From: Morinoia aosen | Lineage: Eukaryota > Arthropoda > Malacostraca > Amphipoda > Talitridae | Reading direction: 5' to 3' | DNA length: 64,000 nt | Assembly: GCA_030386875.1 (NCBI GenBank) | Contig: CM059564.1 | Span: 71,691,436-71,755,435, forward strand | In this document: positions 10,623 through 22,864 of the stretch, piece by piece | Numbering within the stretch: the first letter of the stretch is position 1 | Layout of the letters: each line of letters begins with the position of its first letter | Made by a program: the position numbers and the translations under genes | Notes under the pieces: model-generated | The model's database searches: none | Told to the model about the DNA's origin: nothing | Seen by the model: only the letters and a program-made list of their open reading frames with translations

Positions 10623-13600
10623 CACAAAAAACTCATGGACAATAATCACCATTACAGTACATATACTAAAAACAAAGCGTTACTCACCGATGATGGTTGA
10701 CTCGACTTACATTAGCGCGTTTTCTGAGCGCTATTTTGCCTCGGTGAGATGTGATGCTAGCGTTAACGGGGCTTTTAAACGCCATTGAAATGCTAAAGAA
10801 ACTTTTATAATGGAACACCCTGGTACAAAGCATTAACCGTAAATTACTGGAACTGTAAGTAACACATATTGACAAATACTACTCTGCCTAATTGACCGGT
10901 CAATTTCTTCAAGTAAATTACACACCGAACATATACAATGAAATAATGCCTAACTGTCGGGTTGGCGCACTCCAACGGCACAATGGATGACTATTTGGCC
11001 TTGGCTCACTACTTCTTTCGCCCAAGAGCAGCTTCAGTTCAATCCATGTTTCATACACAGTGCATATACTGTCTTTGGACGTTTTATGGAGAGGTCGTAC
11101 TTGCACTCAATAGGAAAAACCGCCCTCCTGTAGGGCAACAAAATTTTGACGATTACTTTGGTTCTACAATTTTCTCATACATATATATATATGCACATAT
11201 TCCACATTTAATTCAACTGCACCAATTCTCTTTTTACGTTGTATGAACCTATCGTTTCCAGCGGTATTTATCGTAACAAAAGAACGAGTCTTACCCGCCC
11301 TGACGAAGCTACTAAAAATTTTCTTTTAAACGACCTCCACGGTGCAGGACCTTCTTCCCTCTGCAAAAGCAAAAATGTAAACTTTTAATTTGTTGATTCA
11401 AGAAAAAAATATATCTTAACAGGTTTCGCTTCTCACTTATTTTTCAGAGTATAACATTTAAGTTAACACATATTCACGACGCAGAGTATAACATTTTAGG
11501 TTAATACCTAGCCACGACGAACCTTATCGAAATGCTCGCAAAAACTCACTGACTCTTGTTTTCCGTGCTGGCCAAAGTGTTCTTTTGGGGCTACCCTCTT
11601 TCCATTCATGACCAATGGTACTTCTCGTGCACTTCCAAACACTCGCCTACTCTGTCCCATTGGCTGTTCTCGAGGTTGCACGCATCCTATTCGCTGTGAG
11701 AAGAACACGAATTCTCCCGCCCATATTTTGCGAGGTAATCATGAAGTCAAAACCCGTTGGCGAGCAGGCTTCCCACGACTCTACCCCTACCCTTGACTGG
11801 GCCTATGGTCAATAAATTTTACCCTTGTGGTAACACAACACTGCCCCTCTTGTTCGAGCCCCCGAGGTCTGATTACAAAGCAAAACATTAGCCCCAACTC
11901 GAGTTCACACTTCGCTCACCCGATACATAAATCTATGTTGAATATAAACATTCAGGCCTACACACATGTTAGAGCGACCCATTCGTGCCGCTGGAATGCG
12001 CCTGAACACAGTTTATGAACTCACAATTTTAGTTCAAGCAAAAAAAAATATAAATGCGCACAAAATTCGTTACACACAATTAAAAGATTTATTACACATG
12101 ACTAAATTTTTTCCTAAATTTTCATTTTTCAATTCGCAAAAATTGATTATTCTTAACAGATTCTTGACACATGTTAGTTAATATAATCTGTTACATGCGG
12201 GCATTTCCTTTTTAGCGTGACTAATTTGTTTTGTATTTAATACCAAATACTGTGCCGTGATCCGGGGCTGTACACTTGCACAGAATAGCTATGTTTCCCA
12301 GCAAATTCATTCATACTTACCGTCTCGTTTAATGGTTAGCTCAGTTTCTCTCAAATTCGACGTTATTTGCCTTATCTTCTTTCTATGTTTATATTCAACA
12401 TTGATTTATGTATCGGGTGAGCGAAGTGTGAACTCGAGTTGGGGCTAATGTTTTGCTTTGTAATCAGACCTCGAGAGCTCTAACAAGAGGGGCAGTGTTG
12501 TGTTACCACAAGAGCAAAATTTATTGACCATAGGCCCAGTCAAGGGTAGGGGTAGAGTCGTGGGAAGCCTGCTCGCCAACGGGTTTTGACTTCAAGATTA
12601 CCTCGCAAAATATGGGCGGGAGAATTCGTGTTCTTCTCACAGCGAATAGGATGCGTGCAACCTCGAGAACAGCCAATGGGACAGAGTAGGCGAGTGTTAG
12701 GAAGTGCACGAGAAGTACCATTGGTCATGATTGGAAAGAGGGTAGCCCCTAAAGAACACTTTGGCTAGCACGGAAAACATGAGTCAGTGAGTTTTTGCGA
12801 GCATTTCGATACGGTTCGTCGTGGCTAGGTATTAACCTAAAATGTTATACTCTGCGTCGTGAATAGGTGTTAACTTAAATTTTATACTCTGAAAAATAAG
12901 TGAGAAGCGAAACCTGTTAAGGTATATATTTTTTCTTGAATAAACAAATTAAAAGTTTACATTTTTGCTTTTGCAGAGGGAAGAAGGTCCTGTACCGTGG
13001 AGGTCGTTTAAAAGAAAATTTTTAGTAGCTTCGTCAGGGCGGGTAAGACTCGTTCTTTTGTTACGATAAATACCGCTGGAAACGATAGGTTCATATAACG
13101 TAAAAAGAGAATTGGTGCAGTTGAATTAAATGTGGAATATGTGCATATATATATGTATGAGAAAATTGTAGAACCAAAGTAATCGTCAAAATTTTGTTGC
13201 CCTACAGGAGGGCGGTTTTTCCTATTGAGTGCAAGTACGACCTCTCCATAAAACGTCCAAAGACAGTATATGCACTGTGTATGAAACAGGGATTGAACTG
13301 AAGCTGCTCTTGGGCGAAAGAAGTAGTGAGCCAAGGCCAAATAGTCATCCATTGTGCCGTTGGAGTGCGCCAACCCGACAGTTAGGCATTATTTCATTGT
13401 ATATGTTCGGTGTGTAATTTACTTGAAGAAATTGACCGGTCAATTAGGCAGAGTAGTATTTATCAATATGTGTTACTTACAGTTCCAGTAATTTACGGTT
13501 AATGCTTTGTACCAGGGTGTTCCATTATAAAAGTTTCTTTAGCATTTCAATGGCGTTTAAAAACCCTGTTAACGCTAGCATCACATCTCACCGAGGCAAA

Positions 13601-13713
13601 AATAGCGCTCAGAAAACGCGCTAATGTAAGTCGAGTCAACCATCATCGGTGAGTAACGCTTTGTTTTTAGTATATGTACTGTAATGGTGATTATTGTCCA
13701 TGAGTTTTTTGTG
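10623..13713. mobile_element. large foldback-type inverted repeat, 1328-bp arms
   Basis: Arms 10623-11950 and 12386-13713 are both 1328 bp and are reverse complements with only scattered differences. They surround a 435-bp unique loop. The outer ends read CACAAAAAACTCATGG and its complement. No transposase was recognised in the arms or loop. The short frames in the arms occur twice only because the arms mirror each other. No target duplication is obvious: the left flank is the Tc1-like fragment and the right flank is unrelated. It may be a non-autonomous DNA transposon with very long terminal repeats, a foldback element, or an inverted segmental duplication. A transcript through it would form a very long double-stranded RNA. 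Confidence 0.95.
11951..12385. other. loop of the large inverted repeat
   Basis: Unique AT-rich 435-bp sequence between the arms. No gene or motif was recognised. Short frames (11966-12181, 12257-12448) run from it into the arms and show no domain. Confidence 0.6.
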
Positions 13714-14165
13714 TTGTCTATGCATTTCATGGAGGTGAAGCCAACCCCTCAATTCCGAGAGCCTGTTCTTCTTACTAATGTAAATTAGTAAGGAGGCGGG
13801 ACCTTTTCTCGTGACACATGATCGTTAACTTATTCGCTCACAACATTAACTTAATGATGTTTAATGAATTTCTGTCGGTCTTGATTTACATGGTTAAAAT
13901 TTACTATTAACAATCACAGAATCTATATATATATATATATTAATACACCTACGACTATCGTTCGTACCTGTGCGTCACACCCTTCACCATCATTGCGGTA
14001 TCTATGATAGGGGTTGGCTCGCGTTGGGTCAGAGAGAGACAGGGAGAGAAGTAGAGAGAGTGAGGGTGAGAAGGAAGGGAGAGAGAGAGGGAGAGGGCAA
14101 GGGGGAGATGAAAATTGTTTAATTTTTTTAATTGTTTTATTTATTTTTTTGTTAGGATAGGTTAG
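13714..14165. other. non-coding DNA with (TA)n and purine-rich tracts
   Basis: Contains a (TA)n run at about 13923-13941 and a GA-rich purine tract at about 14030-14108. Nothing coding was recognised. Confidence 0.7.
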
Positions 14166-15443
14166 TATCAGGTTGCAACAGAAGTTCTGTCCAATTGTTT
14201 AGCTATATGTTTAGGGCATGATCACTTCAATGTAGCTGGTTAATTAATGTTGTGTGCTTATCTATGGTAATAAATAAAATATTATATCTTCTTTCAGATT
14301 GTGTGATAAATATCGTAATTAATAACTTTTTAGCCCTAATATACACTCCAAGTAAAGAGAATATCAAGCATATTTTACTGTTTGAATTTCATAAAGGCAA
14401 TACGGCAAACTCAGCAGCAAAAATACTCAAAGACACTTATGGAAGTGATGTTGTGAATGAAAAGACCTGCAGAAGATGGTTTTCAGGTTTCAAAAAGGAT
14501 GACTTCAGTCTGAAAGATGAACCGAGAGCAGGATGCTAAAAAAAATTCAATTCTGAGCAATTACAAGCTGCCATTGATGAAAGTCCAACCTGCACTACAG
14601 GAGAACTTAGCAAAACCTTTAATGTAAGCCATTTGACCATATATCGGGAAATGAAAAGACTTGGCAAAGTCTCAAAGGCTGGAAAATGGGTCCCATACGA
14701 TTTGTCAGAAGTCAACAGGCAACAGCGTGTGAGCTGTTGTGTTCCACTGCGTTCTCGTGAACTTCAGGCACCTTTTTTAGGCTGAATCATAACTGACGAC
14801 GAGAAGTGAATCCTTTACAACAATGTTAAGCGCAAAAGACAGTAGTTAAGTCGTGGTTCAAAGTCAATTCCACAGCCGAGAAGTGGACTGCACCCTAAAA
14901 AAATTCTTTTGTGTGCGTATGTTGGAATTTGAAGGGAATTTTTTATTATGAACTAATGGGTGGCAATCAAACAGTAGCATCTGAAGTTTACTGTCAGCAG
15001 TTAACGCAGTTTTACAGGAAAAACGGCCTTCTTTGATCAATCAAAAAAGAGTGATTCTGCACCAAGACAATGCCATACCCCATACTTCAAGAGCATCCAA
15101 AAATCTCATTGAAGAGTTTGGCTGGGAAGTCATGCATCACCCACCATATTCTTCCGATATAGCTCCAACCGATTTTCATCTTTTCAGGAACTTACAGAAT
15201 CATTTAATGGGACAAAGGCTTACTTCAAGCGAAGAGGTCGAAATGAAACTAGTTTCTTTTTTTTTCTAGTCCAAACTGGCTAAATTATTTGAAGAAGGAA
15301 TCAGAAAGCTTATGGCAAGATAGGAAGATGTAATTAATAAAAGTGGTGACTATGATGAAGACTAATTGAAAATATTTTTGGCCGGATTTTCACTTTATTT
15401 CAAATTTAAAAAATGGATATAACTTCCGTTACAACCTGATGTA
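14166..15443 (+). mobile_element. mariner element, near full length, inactivated
   Basis: About 1.28 kb, the usual mariner size. The ends are imperfect inverted repeats of roughly 30 bp: the left starts TCAGGTTGCAACAGAAGTT and the right is the complement of ATCAGGTTGTAACGGAAGTT. TA occurs just outside on both sides (14166-14167; 15442-15443), though the right TA is offset by two bases. A broken transposase lies between the ends. Confidence 0.88.
14342..15362 (+). pseudogene. mariner transposase, D34D type, broken
   Basis: The N-terminal helix-turn-helix is readable (LLFEFHKGNTANSAAKI, then CRRWFSGFKKDDFSLKDEP). It ends in a stop at 14537-14539, where GRP would be expected. The catalytic region follows in pieces. 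The first acidic block reads TDDEK with the usual following tryptophan changed to TGA (near 14800). The second block is HQDNAIPHTS and the third is PPYSSDIAPTDFHLF (15060-15190). There are exactly 34 residues between the second and third catalytic aspartates, which fits mariner. Several stops and frameshifts make it a pseudogene. Confidence 0.92.
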
Positions 15444-16016
15444 TGTTATGTTAGGATGAGTTAGGTTAGAATATATTTTGTTAGAATTTAATAGGTAATG
15501 TTGACCGAATTTTTTCCCGGGTCCACCTAGCGCCTAACGATGATATTGGTTAAAGTTAGGTTTGAGATATTTTAGGTTGGGATAGATTTGATTAGCATAT
15601 GTTAGGACATGATAGGTTAGAATGAGTTAGCTTAAGATAGGTTAAGTTAAAATATATTGCCTTAAAATTTGTTCACGGTTTTTATATTTGACATATTATC
15701 AGGATAGCTTCGGTTGGGATTGGATAGGATAATATATGTTATGTTAGGATGGGTTAGGTTGGAATATGTTATGTTAGAATTTGTTTGGTAATGTTGCCCA
15801 AATTTTTCTCGGGTCCACCTAGCCTAACGATGACATTGGTTAAAGTTAGGTTATGATGGGATAGGTTAAGGTAGGTTAATTTAGGATAGGTTAAGATATG
15901 TTAGGTTAGGATAGATTTGGTTAGCATTGGTCAGGACAAGGTAGGTTAGAATATGTTACGTTAAGATAGGTTAGGATAGAATATGTTATTTTAAAATTTG
16001 TTAAGTAATGTTGACT
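15444..16016 (+). repeat. degenerate TTAGG-like repeat tract, block 1
   Basis: The strand is dominated by GTTAGGTTAGGATAGGTTA-like words, variants of the insect telomere pentamer TTAGG with interposed ATAGG and TTATG. Embedded in it, roughly every 220-300 bp, is a longer motif: TGTTGACCGAATTTTTT, then CGGGTCCACCTAGC, then TAACGATGATATTGG (15498, 15790, 16008). The tract is therefore a higher-order repeat, not a simple array. Confidence 0.85.
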
Positions 16017-16640
16017 GAATTTTTTCACGGGTCCACCTAGCTTATTGTTGAGATTGTCCGCGGAATCTCCTCGGATCCTACTAGTACTGATAAAATGGCT
16101 CATTGGTATTGCTGTTACAAAAAAAGTATCGTTCAAAAGAACCCATGCACCTATGTATATATATATATATACATACATATTAGTACGCTTCTAACTATGT
16201 ACAGTATCTAAACTTCCTATGTATGTTACACCCTTCACGCCTTGAGACAAAGATCATTGCGTATCTATGCTACAGCGTAATCATAAACTTCCACTCTTAA
16301 AGATTACATTCCTTATTAAGATAGGAAATTTACTTTGCTATTTTACATCTGATTAAACGAAATTGAACCGTGTTGCCCGTCTAAAACAATGGAGCAGAGA
16401 AAAAGAGAGGAAAGAGAAGCAGCAAAAGAGCGTTTAAAGTTAAATGGGTCTTTTAATTGTATATAGATGTACATAATAACAAATGTTGTGTTACATTATA
16501 GTAGTTTATATAATTTTATAGGATGGGATCAAAGTTGTTGAATGATTGGTAATTGAATTGAAAACATGAATTTCATTAAAATGAAACTAGAAACGTTCAA
16601 AAATTAACTGCGAATTATACGCAGGTCCTGCTAGCAAAAT
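16017..16640. other. mixed non-coding DNA between TTAGG-like blocks
   Basis: Starts with another copy of the GGGTCCACCTAGC / GCGGAATC..GGATCCTACTAG motif (16028-16085). It then holds a short (TA)n run (16154-16173) and AT-rich sequence. A shorter remnant of the same motif, ending GCAGGTCCTGCTAGC, is at about 16620. No gene was recognised. Confidence 0.6.
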
Positions 16641-17695
16641 ATGTTAAGATCCGTTAAATAAGGTATTGATGTGATAGATTAAGGTAGGATGTGTTAAGAT
16701 AGTCTAAGATAGGTTAGGCTAAGATATTAGAACATTAGGTTTAAATAGACTAAGTTGAGATAGGTTAGGCTAGGATAGGTGAGGCTGAAATAGGTCATGT
16801 TAGGTTAGCATAGGTAAGTTGGGTAAGGAGAGGTTATGTTGGGTTAGGATAGGTTATGTTGGGTTAGGTTAGGTTATCCTGGGTTAGGATAAGTTATACT
16901 GAATAAACCATAAAAGGTAAACCCAACTTTGAATGTTAACAGCTTTGGATTTAAGGTATTTCAGTTTCAATTGTTGCATTACACAAAAAGATATGTATCC
17001 TGACTCAGACCTAAAGCTTTGTAGTCAGGATACATATCTCTGTGTCTAATGTAACTAATGAAACTGAAATATCGTAATCCAAAGTTATAAACATTTAAAG
17101 TTGGGTTTACTTTTGCATGATCCACGCAGTATAGCGTTAAATTGGGTAATGTAGTGTTAGGATAGATTTTATCGGGTTACGATAGATTATGTTGGGGTAG
17201 GTTAAGTTTGGTTAGAATAGGTTATGTTGGAGTTTTTCACCGGTTCACCTATCTTTACGATGATATTGCCCGCGGAATTTTTACGGATCCTGCTATGATA
17301 CGTTGGTCAAGGTTATGATGTGACAGATTAGGGTAGGATATGTAACGATCGTCTTGGATAGGTTAAGCTAGGATATTAGAAAATTAGGTTCATAAAGGTT
17401 AAGTTAGATAGGATATGATGCGATAGGTGAGGCTGAAATAGGTTATGTTAGGTTAGCATACGTAGATTAGGTTAGGATAGGTTATGTTGGGTTAGGTTAA
17501 ATTATGCTGGGTTAGGATAGGTTATGTTGGTTTAGGATAGTTTATGTTGGGTTAGGATAGGTGATATTGAGTTAGCACTGGTTATGTCGGGTTATGATAG
17601 GTGATGTTGGGTTTGGTTAGGTTAAGTCGGGTTAGGTTAGGTGATGTTGGGTTAGGAGAAGTTATGTTGGGTTAGGTTAGGTTATGTTGGAATCA
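16641..17695 (+). repeat. degenerate TTAGG-like repeat tract, block 2
   Basis: Same character as block 1: GGTTAGGATAGGTTATGTTG and variants fill 16641-16895 and 17133-17695. The longer CACCKRTYCAMC / GCGGAATTTTTACGGATCCTGCT motif recurs near 17230-17295 and again at 17690-17755. The block is split by a MITE at 16896-17132. Confidence 0.85.
16896..17132. mobile_element. MITE inside the TTAGG-like tract
   Basis: A 237-bp hairpin-type element. The outer ends read ATACTG and CAGTAT, with flanking TA. Inner complementary blocks include GTAAACCCAACTTT / AAAGTTGGGTTTAC and AAGATATGTATCCTGACT / its complement with one change. The inverted repeats span nearly its full length. TA flanks suggest Tc1/mariner mobilisation. 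No coding capacity. Confidence 0.88.
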
Positions 17696-20159
17696 TTTCA
17701 CCGATCCAACAAGCTTAACAATAATTTTGACCGTGGATTTTTCATGGGTCCTGCTAACTTTAATAAGTGTAAAAAATAGTGTGGACGGAACACAAAGACA
17801 ATCAGCCTGCAGTTTGAAACAATTTTAATACAAAAAATCCTCTGCAAATGGAGTTGCTCAACAATATCGACAATAAGTCTAAACCAATAATCATGTACTT
17901 CTACCAAAAAACGTTAAGTCTATATTTAGATGTTGAGCGTGAGAAAACTCTCACCAAAGTCTAATAATACTATATTAATGCAGCACGGAAAACCTCCAAA
18001 CCTTTCAAAAAAAAATTAAAAACAACAAATTTCTAACTGTGTACGAATATATCTCATGGAAAAACAAATGTAAGTTTAGAGACGGGGTGTGGGCATGCTG
18101 TGTTGGGCTGAGGGGGATTTTAACTGACTGTAGGGAGTAATAATAGTGTGTGGAGGTTTGTTTAGGGCTACAGTGAGTCGTAGTAAGTCGAGGCCGAATG
18201 AGTGGGACCGGCAATAGGTTGTAGACTCAAATATGACAGCTGGAAAACACTCTCATAGAAGCATTGCATGTTGTAATTCTCATTAAAAATAATGTAATTC
18301 GCCAGAGTAATTTTCCTCGTGCTCTTACGCAGCGCTGATAACGCTTTCGAGGACTTGGACCCAGAAAGTGAGCGTTTATTCGTTGATGTTGCATCATCAC
18401 ATAAAAAACAAGCTGAATGACAATACTGTCAGTACTTTCATGAAACACAAAATGTTGGCTACTCTTATCTTCTTTGCATAGACTAAGCTTCTCGACCTAG
18501 CCCCGACAAATAAAGTTGGTAGTTATGTAAATGAAAATTCTCTTTAGCACAATGTCCCAAGATGTCAAGGCATTATGAAATTCCTGGCCTTGTTATAACG
18601 ACTCTGATTTTCAGAGTAAATGTCATTTCACCAGTGCAATAAAATTAATTAACCGGATTGATTTCACGTAAAAAATAGGAATAGAAACATGTATATCTAT
18701 TTATGTAGATATACATGCACCTACATACGTGCACACACTTATTAGTATATATACTTATTGAAAATGACTGTGAGAAAAAATATACATATAAATAAGAGAA
18801 ATGATAAAAAAACAACCTACCTCCTACTACATCGAAAATGACAGTCGAGCTCACTGTAATCGTAAGAAATTATGTGGAAAAAATGAATAAAGAGAAAGAA
18901 GACTTCGAAAAACGTAAAAATAAACTAGTTTTTAATTTCCTAATAAACATTTTGAAGAAAACTCAGGTTACACTTAAGGAACAACAACAACAGCAAAGAA
19001 AACATCCCGGGGTTCACATCCAATCGGTATTCTCTTCAACATTATACGGACCTGGGTACATGGGATAAAATGGAATGACATTGTGGCCGGATATCACATC
19101 TGAGTTGCGAATATTTACAAAATTTGGCACGTAGAGGTAGATTAAACCGTGGTCCATAGAAATAATTTAATTACGGAAATTTAGAGCTCCTTCTGATATG
19201 AAAGTTCAGTGCTAGGGTGCGCTGAACACACTGAAAAATATAAAATAAAATGGTTAATTACATCCTACCCCTAGCTCAGCCGAAATCGATTGAAACACTT
19301 TCGTGAATGATCTCGAAATAGTGGGACAACGTTAGCCAAAAATTAATTTTTTAAAATCATAGCACAACCCTCACATCTATAAGCCTGTATATTGATGTAC
19401 AAACAAAAATGTATTTCAGAGTATGTTTGTCATACGGACTTTAAATAAAAATACAAAAAAGAGGAAAATAAAAAATAAAGATGAGGAAATACTACTAATT
19501 ATGGGAAAAACTTCCTTCATTCTGCTGCATTGAACTAACGGTCGTGGGGCTCATTATAGTCGACAAAAATAAGTAAGATCAATACTAGACTGACTTAGCG
19601 AACGTAAAATGAAATAATTTCTAATTTTCTCACAGAAATTTCAGGAAAATTAAAATTTCAGGTAAATAGGAAATTCACACAGAAATGCTGCAGGACCCAT
19701 GACAGAGATGCAAAACGACGTGATACATTTAGTCTAAATTATTTTGCAGTTTTAGAGTTTTTGATATGCTGAGGAAGCTTGTTCCACAAAACAGCTTCAG
19801 AAACTGATCCAAAAAATGAGGCGTCAAATATAAACAACCCGCTCAGAAAAATATTGAGCGTACTGGATTTGTTTCAAATAAATCAAGAATCAACGTGCAT
19901 TACCAACACTTCCAAAACTCTTCTAGTTCTGGCAACGGCAAACAACACTCAAGCAGTACTCAACACAGAGATTTTGCCCTCCTTTGCTGATCAACTTTCG
20001 GTAAAATGTCCGATCAACAATGTACAAAAATAGAGGTTCCGTTCCATAGTCCATTGCATGAAAACGACTTCTTCCCAGACATATTCTAAGAAAAGATATT
20101 CGGCAATGTAGAGGATTTAAAAGCATGGGAAACACAGACTATATCAATTTATAAGTTTC
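17696..20159. other. non-coding DNA, nothing recognised
   Basis: After one last copy of the GATCCTGCT-type motif (17690-17755), 2.4 kb of AT-rich DNA has only short frames without domains (for example 18838-19068 and 19779-20033). The latter lies just upstream of the LINE remnant and could be part of it, but I cannot show that. Confidence 0.45.
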
Positions 20160-22180
20160 ACTTTATGGTGACGACTTCCTACGGGCCTTAATGAATGCGC
20201 ATCCTTCACTATTAGGAAAGTTAAGCCATGACATCCTAAATGGGTAACAGATCGAATAAAAAAATTGAGTAAAGCTAAAAGAAATTACCAGCTAGAGTAC
20301 AAACTGAACAAATCAGACAGGACTCTCCGAAACCTACTCGTGCAGTAACTAAATAATTAAATAATAAGCATCCCGAGAAAATACTACGGAGAAAAATTAG
20401 TGAAGCAAAACGAAACCACTTCCATAAAAAACTTTTGGCGGCAAAATAAGATAAAAAACGTGAGATATCATTAAAAAAATCGTTGTTCAGTATAAAAACT
20501 CTGTGTGCAAAATAAATTTTGAAAACTCTTCAAAAACGCCGAACGGTCTCGATCCTTTCGTCAGGTGAGTTTGTGAGCAAGTTTTCAATGAAGTGTCTGG
20601 GCTCGTTCCAAACATACCTACAGGTTCAAATGCATACAAATTATGTTTCATCCCCTAATGAGGGAAATGCAGTAAATGGAGGCCAAGACCAGTTAGTATT
20701 ATAGAGAAACGAAAAAATTTACACTCGCTAAAAAATACCAAAACAGTTAGGCATGATGGCATTAGCATTCAATGTATAAAAGACAGCGTCCTTGTTGCAG
20801 CACTCGTGCTTCATTTGTTAATGAATACATATGTAACCGCAAAAAAATCCATTATTAAGTCACTGCACGAATCTGTTGGAATCAATAAAGCATCAAATTA
20901 CAGACCAACCAGTCTCTTACCTGTTAGGCTCAAAATTTTAGAAAAGTAACTACAAACCAGTTTTCATCTCACATGGATGAATCCCATCTGGTTCATTGCA
21001 ATCAGCTTGCTTACGGTAGGAACACCAGAACTCAAGATACTTTACTTGAACACCACAAAAAAAATGTACTATGATATGGAAAACTTTTAACTCTATTACA
21101 TATGCTTGATCTTTCCGAAGCGTTTGGATGTTTTGAGCATAAAATATGCAATAAAATATCGAACATCTGAATAGTTTCACAGTGGTTTGAAAGTTACTTA
21201 CTGAACCGCTCTCATGCAGTGTGCTTAAATAACAAAATATCAGTATTCATACCAAATAAGTTTGGCGCTTCCCATACTTCAATCTGTGGCTGGATTTTAA
21301 TTTTTATTTTCATCAATGATTTCCCAACCACGACAGCAAATACAAAAATATCAATGTATACTGAAGATGTTGGAATTCCCTCGATAAGCTCGGTTGCTAA
21401 TTTGAAATATGCAATGGTCAACGCTGAAAGCCTTTTAATGATCCTCAAATCATGGTACGACAAAGGTGGCCGTATGCTTAACGCAAGTAAAACGCAATGC
21501 ATCATCATTATGTCGAAGATGACGATCTAAAAAAATCAATGAAAAGATACGAAATTTAGGCTAATGTCTGAAGACGATAAAATCGAGCCAGGCAATAAAG
21601 TAAAAATTGACAAAAATAAGACTTTTAAGTCCCTCGCAGAAATAATATGCAACAAAATTAGCGGAATTAATCTTAAGGTTTTTTTTCATCGCAATAAGGA
21701 TACACTCGACTGAGAAGCCAGATTATTGGCGATCCAGTTTTTGATATTATAGCGTTTGCAACTTTGCATTATTGAAGTCTAGTATAAAGAGACATACCTG
21801 AATACCAGCAAAAAATTGTAAAATGTATGAATTTCGCAGCCAGGAAATTTCAGGAAACGCAATCATTCGTTCCCTTTCCCTGGAAAATTTGGCCGGACCC
21901 CAATACCAGAAAGATCGCTCTTTCATGAAGCTCGACAAGTGTTCTCGTCTCTTTCTACCTCCCTCAGAGTAATGCAGTCGTTGTAAAAAAATTTCCCTCC
22001 AATATTCCGAACAAGAAAACAAATTGAAGGAATGGTGTCTTAGTTAATCATCGTTCATCTGACTTAGGGCAAGAAACTCTTTCAGTTTCTGAAGCTCTTT
22101 TGTGGAATACGCTTCCTCAGCATATTAAGACACCGTCCCCCTTACGCACCTTTTTCAATATTATTGAACCTAGAGCAATG
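20160..22180 (+). pseudogene. decayed non-LTR retrotransposon (LINE) ORF2
   Basis: Fragments appear in the right order in shifting frames. Linker and early reverse transcriptase: WVTDRIKKLSKAKRNYQLEY (20247-20310) and VRHDGISIQCIKDSVLVAAL (20750-20810). RT block: SNYRPTSLLPVRLKILEK (20892-20950). Catalytic region: ILIFIFINDFPTTTANTKI then MYTEDVGI (21295-21370), where the usual YADD has decayed to YTED. C-terminal motif: ALLWNTLPQHIKTPSPL (about 22095-22150), a tail typical of several LINE clades. Many stops are present, so it cannot be active. The clade and both ends are uncertain. Confidence 0.8.
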
Positions 22181-22326
22181 AAATTTGTTATACTGATAGG
22201 AAATGCAATTGAGGATCGATTATCTTCTATAAAAAAGTGCGATTTTCCCGGAAAGAAAATGGGAGATCAAAGAAAACGATATTTTAGGAAGGGAGGTTCA
22301 AAATGCTTCTTGTCCGACAGTTTTTA

Positions 22327-22570
22327 AGCTACAGTAATAATTTTGGTATCATTGGATGCGGAAAGACGTGGACATTTCAAAAACTGAAATGGTTTTCTTC
22401 AATTTTCCAGTTCAAAAAAAGGGAAAAAATCGAAAAAAATTATTCATCGAAAAAAGGCGGATTCATGACGTTATAACTCTAGAAAAAAAATTTATTGTGA
22501 AAAACCAATTGAGCTTTTGGAAACCCCTTGTTTTTCCGCATCCAATGATACCAAAATCATTACTGTAGCT
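22327..22570. mobile_element. MITE with 38-bp terminal inverted repeats
   Basis: AGCTACAGTAATAATTTTGG at the left is matched by its complement at the right (CCAAAATCATTACTGTAGCT) with one difference; the match continues through ATCATTGGATGCGGAAA. Weaker complementarity continues outward (AGCATTTTGAA on both sides), so the true element may run from about 22280 to 22612. Poly(T)/poly(A) flanks hide any target duplication. Non-coding. Confidence 0.82.
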
Positions 22571-22864
22571 AAAAAAATGTCAGAGGGGAAGCATTTTGAA
22601 ATCCCAAGTCCATTGTTTACGTTATAAGCAAAACAAAGAAACATACACAATTGTAATTTAAATTTTTCTAAATTTTTGGTTTAGGTTAGACCCCTGAAAT
22701 GATTATAGAGTAATATAGAGACATAGGAGATGACATAGCAACGTCAAGCCGTGAAGAAAGTGCCTTGGGGGAGGTGTAACATGATAAAATACCCCTTCTT
22801 CCTCTCCTACCCCTTCCCCCCATATTTCAAACCCCCGTAGCGGGAGAACGAGTGAATAACAATG

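Noticed and set aside
11608..12768. Paired small proteins present twice in opposite orientation
   Set aside because: They repeat only because they lie in the two arms of the large inverted repeat; no domain or conserved start context.
14166..15443. Active mariner
   Set aside because: Stop codons follow the DNA-binding domain and replace the tryptophan of the first catalytic block; further frame breaks.
15444..17695. True telomere
   Set aside because: The repeats are degenerate, interspersed with longer motifs and a MITE, and flanked on both sides by ordinary DNA.
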